NCBI GenBank assembly: GCA_017428085.1
Contig: JAFRRP010000025.1
Span: 62,001 to 126,000, forward strand
Direction: 5' to 3'
DNA length: 64,000 nt
Origin: Clostridia bacterium
GTDB lineage: Bacteria; Bacillota; Clostridia; Oscillospirales; Acutalibacteraceae
The notes beneath the pieces are model-generated. The model saw only the letters and a list, made by a program, of their open reading frames with translations, had not been told where the DNA came from and searched no databases. The translations under genes and the position numbers were made by a program. This document shows positions 53,554-62,435 of the stretch, one piece after another. Position 1 is the first letter of the stretch, and every line of letters begins with the position of its first letter.

Positions 53554-54903
53554 ATGAAACTGAAGAGAACGATCACGTTGATTATCGCGTTTGTCCTTTG
53601 TTGCGGGCCGCTTTTGCTGCCCGTAAGCGCGGCGTACAATTCCGAGGTGGACGTGGACGCCAATATCGCGTATCTTATCAGTCTGGACAAGGACAATACG
53701 GTGATCTACGACAAAAACTCCGAGGTCCGTTATGACCCCGCCGCCATTGTGAAGATCGTGACGGGCATCATCGTGATCGAAAACTGCTCCAATCTGGATC
53801 AGATCATCGAAGCGCCCTATGATTCCGTCGTTTCCGTGCTGGGTACAGGCAGCAGCACGGCCGCCATTTCCGCGGGCGAGGAAATGAGCATCCGCGACCT
53901 GTTGTACTGTATGCTGGTGTATAACGCGGCGGACGCGGCGCAGATCCTTGCCGACTATATTACGGAGGACCGGGACGCCTTTGTCGCCATGATGAACGAT
54001 CTGGCGGCGCGGCTTGGTTGCGTAAACACTCACTTTACCAACGCCGTCGGCTATGACGATTCCGACCAGTACACCACAGCCCGGGAGATCGCCGCCATTT
54101 ATTATTACTGCGTCAGTAACCCTGTCTTTGACGAGATCATCTCCACCGACTATTTCGAGGTGGAGCCTACCAATAAATACGGCTACACCCGTTATTTCAA
54201 AACCACCAACGGACTGATGAACAACAATATTTCGGACTATTATCTGAAGTACGTCAGATCCGGTAAATCCGGCGTTGCGGGGGACAACGGCTGCAACAGC
54301 GTTTCCATCGCCTCCAAGGACGGATATAACTATTTGTGTGTCGTTATGGACGCGCCCTACGCCGACTGCGACGACGATAAAGTGGACGAGAATATGTCCT
54401 TTGTCAGCGCCAAAAAACTGTATCAATGGACCTTCGACAACATCCGGCTGCGTATCGTGGCAAGCACGTCGCAGTATGTGACGGAGGTCAAGGTGAAGCT
54501 TTCCAGCGAATACGACTACGTCAGCCTTGTGCCGGCGGAGGAGATCAGCGCGCTGGTGCCCGCCGGCGTGAACGCCGAAAGCCTGCTGCCGGAGCCCATC
54601 CCGGAGCTGACGTCGGATGTGGTGAAGGCGCCTGTCCATAAGGGCGATATCCTCGGACGGGCCACCATCAAATACGCCGGCGAGGTGGTGGCGGAGGTGG
54701 ACCTTGCCGCCGCTTTCGACGTGCGTCCCAATCTGCTGAAATGGTGTTGCGATCTGCTGCTTTCTCTGCTGAAAAGCACCGTGTTCCGCATTATCTTCAT
54801 CGTGGCGCTGGCCGTGGCCGTGATCTACGAGCTGATGGTTTTCCGCGGCGGCAGAAGGGACAGAAAAAAGAGCAGCGTAAGGCCTGTCAGTCGAAAAAAG
54901 TGA
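53554..54903 (+). CDS. DacF/PBP5-like protein with degenerate active site
   Basis: 449 aa from the ATG at 53554 ('MKLKRTITLIIAFVLCCGPLLLPVSA', a signal peptide; an in-frame ATG at 53527 is possible). The peptidase S11 fold is recognisable, but the SxxK motif reads 'YDPAAIVKIVTG', with Ala where the acylated Ser should be, and SxN ('LVSAND' in DacF) reads 'LVYNAADA'. KTG survives as 'SGKSG'. The PBP5 C-terminal beta domain and a final membrane span ('IIFIVALAVAVIYELMVF') with a basic tail are present. It is likely a non-enzymatic cell-wall-binding relative. Confidence 0.85.
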   Translation: MKLKRTITLIIAFVLCCGPLLLPVSAAYNSEVDVDANIAYLISLDKDNTVIYDKNSEVRYDPAAIVKIVTGIIVIENCSNLDQIIEAPYDSVVSVLGTGSSTAAISAGEEMSIRDLLYCMLVYNAADAAQILADYITEDRDAFVAMMNDLAARLGCVNTHFTNAVGYDDSDQYTTAREIAAIYYYCVSNPVFDEIISTDYFEVEPTNKYGYTRYFKTTNGLMNNNISDYYLKYVRSGKSGVAGDNGCNSVSIASKDGYNYLCVVMDAPYADCDDDKVDENMSFVSAKKLYQWTFDNIRLRIVASTSQYVTEVKVKLSSEYDYVSLVPAEEISALVPAGVNAESLLPEPIPELTSDVVKAPVHKGDILGRATIKYAGEVVAEVDLAAAFDVRPNLLKWCCDLLLSLLKSTVFRIIFIVALAVAVIYELMVFRGGRRDRKKSSVRPVSRKK

Positions 54904-54941
54904 TTTGAATAGATCGACAGAAACAACAGGGGGAAGATACC

Positions 54942-56417
54942 ATGGATAAGAGATCAAAATACGCCGCGCTGATCGGAATGGGAGCCGCGCTGGCTTCTCT
55001 GCCGGTACGGGCGGCGTTGTACAGACCCGAAAAGGTGAACGGCGGGACGCTGCCCGACGAACAAGTCGATCTGGAGCGTTACCGCAAAAACCTGAGTGAC
55101 GCTATCCGGATCAAAACCATCGCTTCGGACGACGCGGAAAAGACGGACTGGGCGCCTTTTGACGAGTTCCACGAGCTGCTGCGGGAGCGCTATCCGCTGA
55201 TCCATGAAAAGCTGGAGCTGAAAGAATTCGGCCGCGGGAGTCTTCTGTTCCGCTGGCACGGCAGCGATCCCTCCCTTGACCCCATCGCGTTGCTTGCCCA
55301 TCAGGACGTGGTGCCCGTTTCGGAAGGGACCGAGGACGACTGGGAGCATCCCGCCTTTGAAGGTCACGACGACGGGGAGTTCATCTGGGGCCGCGGGGCG
55401 CTGGATATGAAAAATCATCTGATCGCCGTGATGGAGGCCGTGGAAGATCTGCTGGCGGAGGGTTTCGCTCCGGTGCGCGACGTGTACCTGTGCCTTGGCC
55501 ATAATGAGGAGGTCATGTGCTCTGTGGATAACGGCGCCGTGATAATGTGCAATTATTTCGAGGAGCAGGGGATCCATCTGGACTGCATCATCGACGAGGG
55601 AGGCGCCATCCTGCCCGTCAATATCGGCGGTGTGATCCATAAAAATCTGGCGGGCATCGGCGTGGCGGAAAAGGGTTACGCGGACTTTGAGGTGGCCGTC
55701 ACCGCCAAGGGCGGCCATTCGTCGCAGTCGCCCAACCACACCGCGATCGGCAAGCTGGCGGATGTGATCAAGGATATCGAGAACCATCAGTTCAAGGCGG
55801 AGTTGACGCCCATGATGATGGAGCTGTTCGATAAGATCGGCCGCAACTGCAGCTTCCCGGTGCGTATGGTCACTTGTAATATCAAGCTGCTGAAGCCTCT
55901 CATTAAAAAAGCGATGACCTATATCCCGCCGGCGGCCAGCATGATCCGAACTACTACCGGCGTTACCATGGCCAGCGGCAGCCCGGCGCCCAACGTACTT
56001 CCTCAGCGGGCCAGCGTCAACGTCAATTTCCGTATCTTCCCCGGTGAAACGGTGGAGGACGTGGAAAAGCATCTGCGCAAGGTGATCCGCAACAAAAACG
56101 TTGAGATCAGCCTGCGGCCCGGCTGGAAAAACCCGTCGAAGATCTCTCCGCGGGATTCCCGCTGCTTCAAGGCGCTGGAAGAGATCTGCGTTTCCATGGA
56201 CCCGGACAACATCGTCGCGCCCTATCTGGTAATGGGCGGCACGGATGCCTGCCATTACGAGGCGGTGTGCGAGAACATCTACCGGTATTCGCCGTTCCCC
56301 GTCAGTACCGCATTGTTGTTGACGGTACACGGTACCAATGAACGTATACCGATCGCCTCCATGGCGGTCGGCGTGGCGTTCTTCAAACGGTACGTCAGAC
56401 GGCTGTCTCTGCCGTGA
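54942..56417 (+). CDS. M20 family metallopeptidase (carboxypeptidase S-like)
   Basis: 491 aa, start with AGGGGGAAG upstream. 'LLAHQDVVPVSEGTEDDWEHPAF' (metal His, catalytic Asp), 'WGRGALDMKNHL' (bridging Asp), 'CLGHNEEVMC' (catalytic and metal Glu) and a dimerisation domain ('GGHSSQSPNHTAIGKLADV') are present. The length and the 'RGALDMK' form fit the Cps1/Gly-X carboxypeptidase branch. The N-terminal 'ALIGMGAALASLPVRAALY' could be a short anchor. A hairpin follows its stop. Confidence 0.88.
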   Translation: MDKRSKYAALIGMGAALASLPVRAALYRPEKVNGGTLPDEQVDLERYRKNLSDAIRIKTIASDDAEKTDWAPFDEFHELLRERYPLIHEKLELKEFGRGSLLFRWHGSDPSLDPIALLAHQDVVPVSEGTEDDWEHPAFEGHDDGEFIWGRGALDMKNHLIAVMEAVEDLLAEGFAPVRDVYLCLGHNEEVMCSVDNGAVIMCNYFEEQGIHLDCIIDEGGAILPVNIGGVIHKNLAGIGVAEKGYADFEVAVTAKGGHSSQSPNHTAIGKLADVIKDIENHQFKAELTPMMMELFDKIGRNCSFPVRMVTCNIKLLKPLIKKAMTYIPPAASMIRTTTGVTMASGSPAPNVLPQRASVNVNFRIFPGETVEDVEKHLRKVIRNKNVEISLRPGWKNPSKISPRDSRCFKALEEICVSMDPDNIVAPYLVMGGTDACHYEAVCENIYRYSPFPVSTALLLTVHGTNERIPIASMAVGVAFFKRYVRRLSLP

Positions 56418-56425
56418 TTTGTCAT

Positions 56426-56442
56426 GCTGCGCTCCGCGCAGC
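56426..56442. repeat. GC-rich hairpin (GCTGCGC, TCC loop)
   Basis: Perfect 7-bp inverted repeat 8 bases after the M20 stop; no T-run follows. Confidence 0.7.
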
Positions 56443-56510
56443 GGGCGGCGAGAAATAGATAAGGTGCACAAAATTTTATAATTGAATTTGCCACATCATA
56501 CCAATTTTCA

Positions 56511-56547
56511 GATTCCTGTTGATTTATCGGCAGGAATCGTTTATAAT
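56511..56547 (+). promoter_or_regulatory. Promoter inside a perfect dyad (candidate operator)
   Basis: TTGATT (56519-56524), 17-bp spacer, TATAAT (56542-56547). The -35 sits between the arms of an exact inverted repeat, GATTCCTG (56511-56518) and CAGGAATC (56531-56538). A bound dimer there would control the SPFH gene cluster. Confidence 0.75.
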
Positions 56548-56599
56548 TTATTTGCATAATTATTTGCAAAATATAATAAAAAAGTGAGGGTGTTTCATC

Positions 56600-58033
56600 A
56601 TGGGACTTATTAAAGCTGCAATGGGCGCCGTAGGCGGCGTTCTTGCCGATCAGTGGAAGGAATTCTTCTATTGCGAAGCTCTTCCGAAGGAAGTGCTGGT
56701 CACCAAGGGCGTCAAGCGTACCGGCGGCCGTTCCTCCAACACCAAGGGCTCCGACAACATCATTTCCAACGGCTCCGGCATCGCGGTGGCTGACGGCCAG
56801 TGCATGATCATCGTGGAGCAGGGAAAGGTGGTTGAAGTCTGCGCCGAGCCCGGCGAATTCACCTACGATACATCCACCGAGCCCAGCATCTTTACGGGCA
56901 ATTTGGGCGATTCGCTGCGCGAGACCTTCAAGCAGGTCGGAAGACGTTTCACCTACGGCGGCGACACCGGCAAGGATCAACGTGTGTATTATTTCAACAC
57001 CAAGGAACTGATCGACAATCTGTTCGGCACGCCCAATCCCATTCCGTTCAGCATCAAGGATAACGATACCGGCTTCAAACTGCAGACCAGCGTGAAGTGC
57101 TCCGGCACCTATTCCTATAAGATCGCGGACCCGCTGCTGTTCTACACCAACGTGTGCGGCAACGTGACTGACGAGTACCGTCGCGACGAGATCGACCACA
57201 TGCTGAAGAGCGAGTTCATCAGCGCGCTGATGCCCTCCTTCGGCAAGCTGTCCGCCCTCGGCATCCTGCCCAGCGAACTGCTCACCCACACCACCGAGCT
57301 GGAGGACGCTCTCAACGAGACGCTTTCCAACAAGTGGGGTGAACTGCGCGGTCTGAAGATCGTCACCGTGGCCTTCACCAACGTGAACATCCCGGAAAAG
57401 GATCTGGAGCGCCTGCAGGAGTATCAGAACGATATCATGTACAACAACGGCGCTGCTGCCCGCGGCGGCCTGGTAAGAGGCATGAAGCAGGGCATGATGG
57501 ACGCCGCCAACAACCCCAACGGCGCCATGGCCGGTATCATCGGCATGAACGGTATGATGGCTTCCGGTATGAACATGATGGGCGCCATGGGCGGCATGGG
57601 CGGCTTCAACGAGCAGCCCTATCAGGCCCAGCAGCCCGCTCCGGCGGCCCCCGCCGCCCCCGCGGCTGACAGCTGGAAGTGTGCCTGCGGCGCTACCGTG
57701 ACCGGCAACTTCTGTCCCCAGTGCGGCGCGAAGAAACCTGCCCCCGCCCCGGCGGACGGCTGGAAGTGCCCCGTCTGCGGCGCTGTGGCTACCGGTAATT
57801 TCTGTCCCCAGTGCGGAGCGAAGAAGCCCGCCCCCGCTGCCGAAGAAGGCTGGACCTGCGCCTGCGGCGCGGTGAATAAGGGAAAGTTCTGCCCCCAGTG
57901 CGGCGCGAAGAAGCCGGAGGGCGCACCGCTTTATAAGTGCGACAAGTGCGGCTGGGAGCCGGAAGACCCCCACAACCCGCCCAAGTTCTGCCCCCAGTGC
58001 GGCGATCCCTTCAACGAGGGCGACGTGCAGTAA
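56600..58033 (+). CDS. SPFH-domain protein with tandem zinc ribbons (YdjI-like)
   Basis: 477 aa. Residues about 1-300 form an SPFH/band-7-like domain of the 'virion core' type ('QWKEFFYCEALPKEVLVTKG', 'QGKVVEVCAEPGEFTYD', 'FNTKELIDNLFGTPNPIPF'). A Gly/Met/Ala-rich linker ('GMNGMMASGMNMMGAMGGMG') leads to four zinc ribbons with the pattern C-x-C ... C-x2-C ('FCPQCGAKKP'). No membrane span; B. subtilis YdjI is held at the membrane by partners. It is the first gene of a four-gene cluster. Confidence 0.87.
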   Translation: MGLIKAAMGAVGGVLADQWKEFFYCEALPKEVLVTKGVKRTGGRSSNTKGSDNIISNGSGIAVADGQCMIIVEQGKVVEVCAEPGEFTYDTSTEPSIFTGNLGDSLRETFKQVGRRFTYGGDTGKDQRVYYFNTKELIDNLFGTPNPIPFSIKDNDTGFKLQTSVKCSGTYSYKIADPLLFYTNVCGNVTDEYRRDEIDHMLKSEFISALMPSFGKLSALGILPSELLTHTTELEDALNETLSNKWGELRGLKIVTVAFTNVNIPEKDLERLQEYQNDIMYNNGAAARGGLVRGMKQGMMDAANNPNGAMAGIIGMNGMMASGMNMMGAMGGMGGFNEQPYQAQQPAPAAPAAPAADSWKCACGATVTGNFCPQCGAKKPAPAPADGWKCPVCGAVATGNFCPQCGAKKPAPAAEEGWTCACGAVNKGKFCPQCGAKKPEGAPLYKCDKCGWEPEDPHNPPKFCPQCGDPFNEGDVQ

Positions 58034-58066
58034 TCGGCCGGGCAGATACCTGAAAGGAGAATTACC

Positions 58067-59098
58067 ATGGCTATGTTTGAAAAGAAGTTCTGTGATTTCT
58101 GCGGGGAAAAGATCGGTCTGTTGGGCAACCGCAAGCTGGAAGACGGCAATATGTGCAAGGACTGCGCCTCGCATATTTCTCCCTTCCTGACCGACCGCAG
58201 ACGTACCACTGTCGCGGAGATGAAGGAGCATCTGGCGTACCGCGAGGCCAATAAGGCCAAGATCCAGGCCTTCCGCCCCACCGAGACCTACGGCAACACC
58301 ACAAAGGTCTATATCGACAGAAGCGCCGGCACGTTCGTCGTCAGCAGATCCAGCAATTACGTTTCCGCCAACGCGGACGTGATCCCGCTGTCCGAGGTCT
58401 CCAACGTCGAGATTAATATCGACGAGGACAAAGACGAGATTTACATGGACGTCAACGGCCAGAAGCAGAGCTACAACCCCAGAAGATATAAGTATGAGTA
58501 TACTTTTGAGATCAAGATCTATGTGTCCGACAGATGGTTCTCCGAGATCGAGTTCCGTCTGTCCGACCAGAAGCCGGAAAGCCGCTTCGACGAGCTGTAT
58601 CACCGTCTGGAGGCGCAGGCTTATGAGATCAAGTCCGCGCTGACCGGCGTGGCGGCGTATCCCCAGCAGGGCGGCTTCCAGCAGCCGGGCTTCGCCGCCG
58701 GAGGATTTGTTCAGCAGCAGGGCTTCCCGCAGCAGCAGGGGTTCCAGCAGGGATATCCCCAGCAGCAGGGCTTCCAACAGGGCTATCCGCAGCAGGGCTT
58801 CCAGCAGGGATATCCCCAGCAGCAGGGCTTCCAGCAAGGTTATCCCCAGCAGCAGGGCTATCCGCAGCAGGGATTCCAGCAGGGTTATCCCCAGCAGCAG
58901 CCCGGTTTCCAGCAGCAGGGCTTTGTCCAGCAGACAGGCTTCCAGCAGGCTGGTTATCAGGCCCAGCAGCCCATGCAGCAGGGCGCGCCCATGATCCGCT
59001 GCGATAAGTGCGGCTGGACCTCCATGGACCTGAATAACATCCCGCAGTTCTGCCCGAATTGCGGCGATCCGATCAACGCAAACGACGTCGTTAGATAA
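58067..59098 (+). CDS. DUF4428 protein with Q/G/Y/P repeats and a zinc ribbon
   Basis: 343 aa. An N-terminal DUF4428 zinc finger ('[28 protein letters not shown]') is followed by a PH-like beta domain ('[28 protein letters not shown]'). From about residue 203 to 305 there are repeats built on '[17 protein letters not shown]', and the C-terminus is a zinc ribbon ('[13 protein letters not shown]' ... 'FCPNCGDP') close to the last ribbon of the preceding protein. The repeat region is low in charge and probably disordered. 33-bp gap after the SPFH gene with AAGGAGA. Confidence 0.85.
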   Translation: MAMFEKKFCDFCGEKIGLLGNRKLEDGNMCKDCASHISPFLTDRRRTTVAEMKEHLAYREANKAKIQAFRPTETYGNTTKVYIDRSAGTFVVSRSSNYVSANADVIPLSEVSNVEINIDEDKDEIYMDVNGQKQSYNPRRYKYEYTFEIKIYVSDRWFSEIEFRLSDQKPESRFDELYHRLEAQAYEIKSALTGVAAYPQQGGFQQPGFAAGGFVQQQGFPQQQGFQQGYPQQQGFQQGYPQQGFQQGYPQQQGFQQGYPQQQGYPQQGFQQGYPQQQPGFQQQGFVQQTGFQQAGYQAQQPMQQGAPMIRCDKCGWTSMDLNNIPQFCPNCGDPINANDVVR

Positions 59099-59174
59099 AC
59101 GAGTCCATCTGACGCGACAGGCAGCCGGGATGAAAACTGCGCTGCCTGTCCTTTTCAAAAGGAGCTGATGATAT

Positions 59175-60260
59175 ATGCCCGGAATGAATGAATATAAATG
59201 CCCGTGCTGCGGCGGCGCCATCGCCTTCGACAGCTCGCTGCAGAAGATGCGTTGCCCTTACTGCGACACCGAGTTCGAAATGTCGACGCTGCTGTCCTAC
59301 GATCAGGCGCTGCAGGCGGATGCCAACGACGAGATCCATTGGGAAGAGACCGCCGGTACGGAATGGCAGCCCGGTGAAACAGAGGGGATGCGCGTGTATC
59401 TGTGCAATTCCTGCGGGGGTGAGATCGTGTGCGATGAGAACACCGCCGCCTCCAAATGCCCTTACTGCGACAACCCCGTTGTGATGACGGGACAGTTCCG
59501 CGGCGCGCTGAAGCCGGATTACGTGATCCCCTTCAAGCTGGATAAAAACGCCGCCAAGGCCGGCCTGCGGCAGCATTTCAAGGGCAAAACGCTGCTGCCC
59601 AAGGTGTTCAGCAGCGAGAACCATATCGACGAGATCAAGGGCGTTTATGTGCCATTCTGGTTGTTTGACGCCGACGTCAACGCCAGCATCCGCTACCGCG
59701 CCACCCGCACCCGTCACTGGAGCGACCGGAATTACGATTATACGGAGACCAGTTATTTTATGGTCAACCGCGGGGGCTCCGTCGGCTTCGACAGGATCCC
59801 GGTAGACGGTTCCTCCAAGATCGACAACGACCTGACGGAATCCGTGGAACCTTTTAATTTCGCGGAGGCGGTGAATTTCCAGACTGCCTATCTGGCGGGG
59901 TATCTGGCAGATAAGTACGATGTGACAGCGGAGCAGAGCGCCGCCCGTGCCAACGAGCGTGTGAAGGCCAGTACGGAGCAGGAATTTGCCAAGACCGTGC
60001 AGGGCTATGAAACCGTAGTGCCGGAGAACTCCAACCTGCAGGTATTCAACGGCAAGGCAAAATACGCGCTGTATCCCATCTGGCTGCTCAATACCACGTG
60101 GAACGGGAAAAAGTATACCTTCGCCATGAACGGACAGACCGGCAAGTTCGTGGGCGACCTGCCCGTGGATAAGGGCAAGCTGAACAAGATCCGGTTCCTG
60201 GTCGGCCTTGGCGTCGCCGCGGCGGCGTTTGCCGTCCAGTACATCATCTGGCTGCTGTAA
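59175..60260 (+). CDS. Zinc-ribbon membrane protein (YdjG-like)
   Basis: 361 aa. Two TFIIB-like zinc ribbons ('YKCPCCGGAIAFDSSLQKMRCPYCDTEF' and 'YLCNSCGGEIVCDENTAASKCPYCDNP') are followed by a large beta-rich domain ('YVPFWLFDADVNASIRYRATRTRHWS') and one C-terminal span ('FLVGLGVAAAAFAVQYIIWLL'). This is the architecture I recall for B. subtilis YdjG, a membrane partner of PspA and YdjI. It follows the DUF4428 gene after 76 bp with AAAAGGAG. Confidence 0.82.
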   Translation: MPGMNEYKCPCCGGAIAFDSSLQKMRCPYCDTEFEMSTLLSYDQALQADANDEIHWEETAGTEWQPGETEGMRVYLCNSCGGEIVCDENTAASKCPYCDNPVVMTGQFRGALKPDYVIPFKLDKNAAKAGLRQHFKGKTLLPKVFSSENHIDEIKGVYVPFWLFDADVNASIRYRATRTRHWSDRNYDYTETSYFMVNRGGSVGFDRIPVDGSSKIDNDLTESVEPFNFAEAVNFQTAYLAGYLADKYDVTAEQSAARANERVKASTEQEFAKTVQGYETVVPENSNLQVFNGKAKYALYPIWLLNTTWNGKKYTFAMNGQTGKFVGDLPVDKGKLNKIRFLVGLGVAAAAFAVQYIIWLL

Positions 60261-60272
60261 GGAGGTGCGGAA

Positions 60273-61130
60273 ATGATGAAAAAACGTGTTTGGGCGGTCC
60301 TGACCGCCGCGATCCTTGTAATCGTTTTCTGCCTTCCCGCGCTGGCGGCCGCGCTTCCGCTTTCCGCGGGCGACGATGTGCTTCTGATCGCTTCCGGCGA
60401 GCATCCCGCGCGGTTGGTGGATAACGCCGATCTGCTGACGGATTCAATGGAGCAATTGCTGCTCGCCAAGCTGGACGAAGTCAGCGAACGCCAGAATTTC
60501 GACGTGGTGGTCGTTACAGCCTCCACCATCGACGGCAAATCCCCCATGGCTTACGCCGACGATTTCTTTGATTACAACGGCTACGGCAAGGGAGTGGACA
60601 GAAGCGGCGCGCTGCTGCTGATCAGCATGGAGGACCGTGACTGGTGGATCAGCACCCGCGGCTACGGCATCACGGCGCTGACCGATTTCGGCATCCAGAA
60701 GATCGGCGAGGATATGATCCGCGACGGCCTCTCCGACGGCGACTACTACGAAGCGTTCGTCACGTTCGTGAAGGACTGCGACAGCTATGTGACGCAGGCG
60801 AAGAACGGAACGCCCGTGGATAAAGGCACCTATAAGGAGCCCTTCCCGTTTGTAAAACGGATCGGCGTTTCCGCGATCATCGGTCTGATCGTTTCTCTGG
60901 TCGTCGGAAGTACCCTCAAGGGAAAAATGAAGACGGTGAGAGCTGCCAAAGCCGCCGCGGAATATACGCGTCCCGGCAGCTTTTATCTTCGCGATCAAAG
61001 CGACGTATTCCTGTATAATCAGGTGACCCGTACGGCCAAGCCGCAGGAGACCCGTTCCGGCGGCGGAGGCAGCAGCACGCATACCTCATCTTCCGGCGCG
61101 TCACACGGAGGCGGCGGAGGAAAATTCTGA
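60273..61130 (+). CDS. TPM-domain membrane protein (YdjH/YgcG-like)
   Basis: 285 aa. Signal peptide (residues 1-27), TPM domain ('RLVDNADLLTDSMEQLLLAKLDEVSERQNFDVVVVT', 'GVDRSGALLLISMEDRDWWISTRGYG'), one span ('IGVSAIIGLIVSLVVGSTL'), and a Ser/Gly-rich tail ending 'HGGGGGKF', the usual YgcG/YdjH finish. The TPM domain lies outside the membrane. It starts 12 bp after the zinc-ribbon gene with AAGGAGG, so they are co-translated. Confidence 0.88.
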   Translation: MMKKRVWAVLTAAILVIVFCLPALAAALPLSAGDDVLLIASGEHPARLVDNADLLTDSMEQLLLAKLDEVSERQNFDVVVVTASTIDGKSPMAYADDFFDYNGYGKGVDRSGALLLISMEDRDWWISTRGYGITALTDFGIQKIGEDMIRDGLSDGDYYEAFVTFVKDCDSYVTQAKNGTPVDKGTYKEPFPFVKRIGVSAIIGLIVSLVVGSTLKGKMKTVRAAKAAAEYTRPGSFYLRDQSDVFLYNQVTRTAKPQETRSGGGGSSTHTSSSGASHGGGGGKF

Positions 61131-61145
61131 CGCGGAACGCGCTTT

Positions 61146-61183
61146 CAACGGTCTTGTTCTGTTGCGGAACGAGACCGTTTTTT
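61146..61183 (+). terminator. Terminator of the SPFH-TPM cluster
   Basis: AACGGTCTTGTTC / GGAACGAGACCGTT, one mismatch, 6-base loop, then TTTTTTC. Confidence 0.88.
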
Positions 61184-61217
61184 CATGTTGTTTGCAGCTT
61201 TATGCGTTATTCTTTGC

Positions 61218-61246
61218 TTGACTTCACTTCCGTAATGGATTAGAAT
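61218..61246 (+). promoter_or_regulatory. Promoter of galM
   Basis: TTGACT (61218-61223), 17-bp spacer, TAGAAT (61241-61246); AGGAGG lies 8 or so bases before the ATG. Confidence 0.8.
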
Positions 61247-61285
61247 TAACACATAAGGGAATTTCATAACAGGAGGACTGATATC

Positions 61286-62329
61286 ATGGCAGTGGAAAGA
61301 GACGTATTCGGTGAGCTGAACGGCAAGCCCGTGTACCGTTATACCATTACAAACAACAACGAAAACAGCGTCGGCATCATCACGCTGGGCGCAACGCTGC
61401 AGTCCATCGTGCTGAAGGATAAAAACGGCGCGGCGAGGGATATCCTGCTGGGCTTTGACACCGTGGAAGGGTATATGACGTTGTCCAATTATCAGGGCGC
61501 TACGGTGGGACCCGTGTGCAACCGCATCGGCGGCGCTTCATTTATGATCGGCGAAAAGAAATACGAGCTGACGGCGAACGAGAAGGACGTCACCTGCCTT
61601 CACTCCGGCGGTGAGTTCAGTTTTACATTGTGGAACGCCGTTGTCGTTGACGCGGACGCGGTGGAATTCAGCTATGTCAGCCCGGACGGAGTCAACGGCT
61701 TCCCGGGAGAAACGAAAACGACGGTGCTGTTCACCTTCGGCGACGACGACGCGCTGCGCATCCGCTACCGCGCGGTATCTGACAGAGATACGTTCCTCAA
61801 CCTCACCAATCACGCCTATTTCAATCTGAACGGTTATGACGCGGGTACGATCCTTGACCATGAAATGCGCATCAACGCGGATTTTATTACCGCCGTGGAC
61901 AGCTTCAGCATCCCTACCGGTGAACTGATGTCGGTGGAAAACACGCCCTTCGATTTCCGTGTCGCCAAAAAGATCGGAAAAGAGATCGAAGCGGATCACG
62001 CCCAGTTGGCCCTTACCGGCGGTTATGACCACAACTTCTGCCTGAACGGCTGCGACGGCACGCTGAAGGAGGCGGGCTGTGTTTCATCGGAAGACAGCGG
62101 CCTGAAAATGAAGTTTTACACCACGCTTCCCGGCGTGCAGTTCTACGCTGGCAACTATCTGGGCGGCCGCCCGGGAAAGGAAGGCAAACCCATGGAAAAG
62201 CGCACCGGCTTTTGCCTGGAAACGCAGTTTTATCCCGATACGCCCAATCAGCCCTCCTTTCCGTCCTGTTTTTTCAAGGCAGGGGAAGCGTATTCCTCTG
62301 AAACGGTATACGAATTCGGGCTGATCTGA
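61286..62329 (+). CDS. galM: Aldose 1-epimerase (galactose mutarotase)
   Basis: 347 aa, normal GalM length. 'ITLGATLQSIVLKDKNG', 'NRIGGASFMIGEKKYELTANE', 'LTNHAYFNLNG' (catalytic His), 'GGYDHNFCLNG' and 'FCLETQFYPDTPNQPSFPS' (catalytic Glu) are GalM motifs. It converts beta- to alpha-galactose or glucose in the cytoplasm. It has its own promoter and no galactose operon neighbours. Confidence 0.94.
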   Translation: MAVERDVFGELNGKPVYRYTITNNNENSVGIITLGATLQSIVLKDKNGAARDILLGFDTVEGYMTLSNYQGATVGPVCNRIGGASFMIGEKKYELTANEKDVTCLHSGGEFSFTLWNAVVVDADAVEFSYVSPDGVNGFPGETKTTVLFTFGDDDALRIRYRAVSDRDTFLNLTNHAYFNLNGYDAGTILDHEMRINADFITAVDSFSIPTGELMSVENTPFDFRVAKKIGKEIEADHAQLALTGGYDHNFCLNGCDGTLKEAGCVSSEDSGLKMKFYTTLPGVQFYAGNYLGGRPGKEGKPMEKRTGFCLETQFYPDTPNQPSFPSCFFKAGEAYSSETVYEFGLI

Positions 62330-62360
62330 TGCACGAAACACAAAATATACAAATATCATC

Positions 62361-62389
62361 TTGACATTTTGCCTTATATAGTATAAAAT
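62361..62389 (+). promoter_or_regulatory. Promoter of the last, partial gene
   Basis: TTGACA (62361-62366), 17-bp spacer, TAAAAT (62384-62389). Confidence 0.83.
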
Positions 62390-62435
62390 ATTTTTATTAA
62401 GATGGTTTATTGTATGGTTTTCGGAGGTATTCACC

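Noticed and set aside
58675..58984. Possible CRISPR or satellite array
   Set aside because: The repeats are in frame inside the DUF4428 gene and encode a Q/G/Y/P repeat; unit lengths and spacing do not fit CRISPR.
56279..59221. A 980-codon open frame on the minus strand opposite the M20, SPFH and DUF4428 genes
   Set aside because: It runs antisense through three well-supported genes, has Leu/Gly/His-rich shadow composition, no binding site and no family resemblance. GC-rich third codon positions of the real genes create it.
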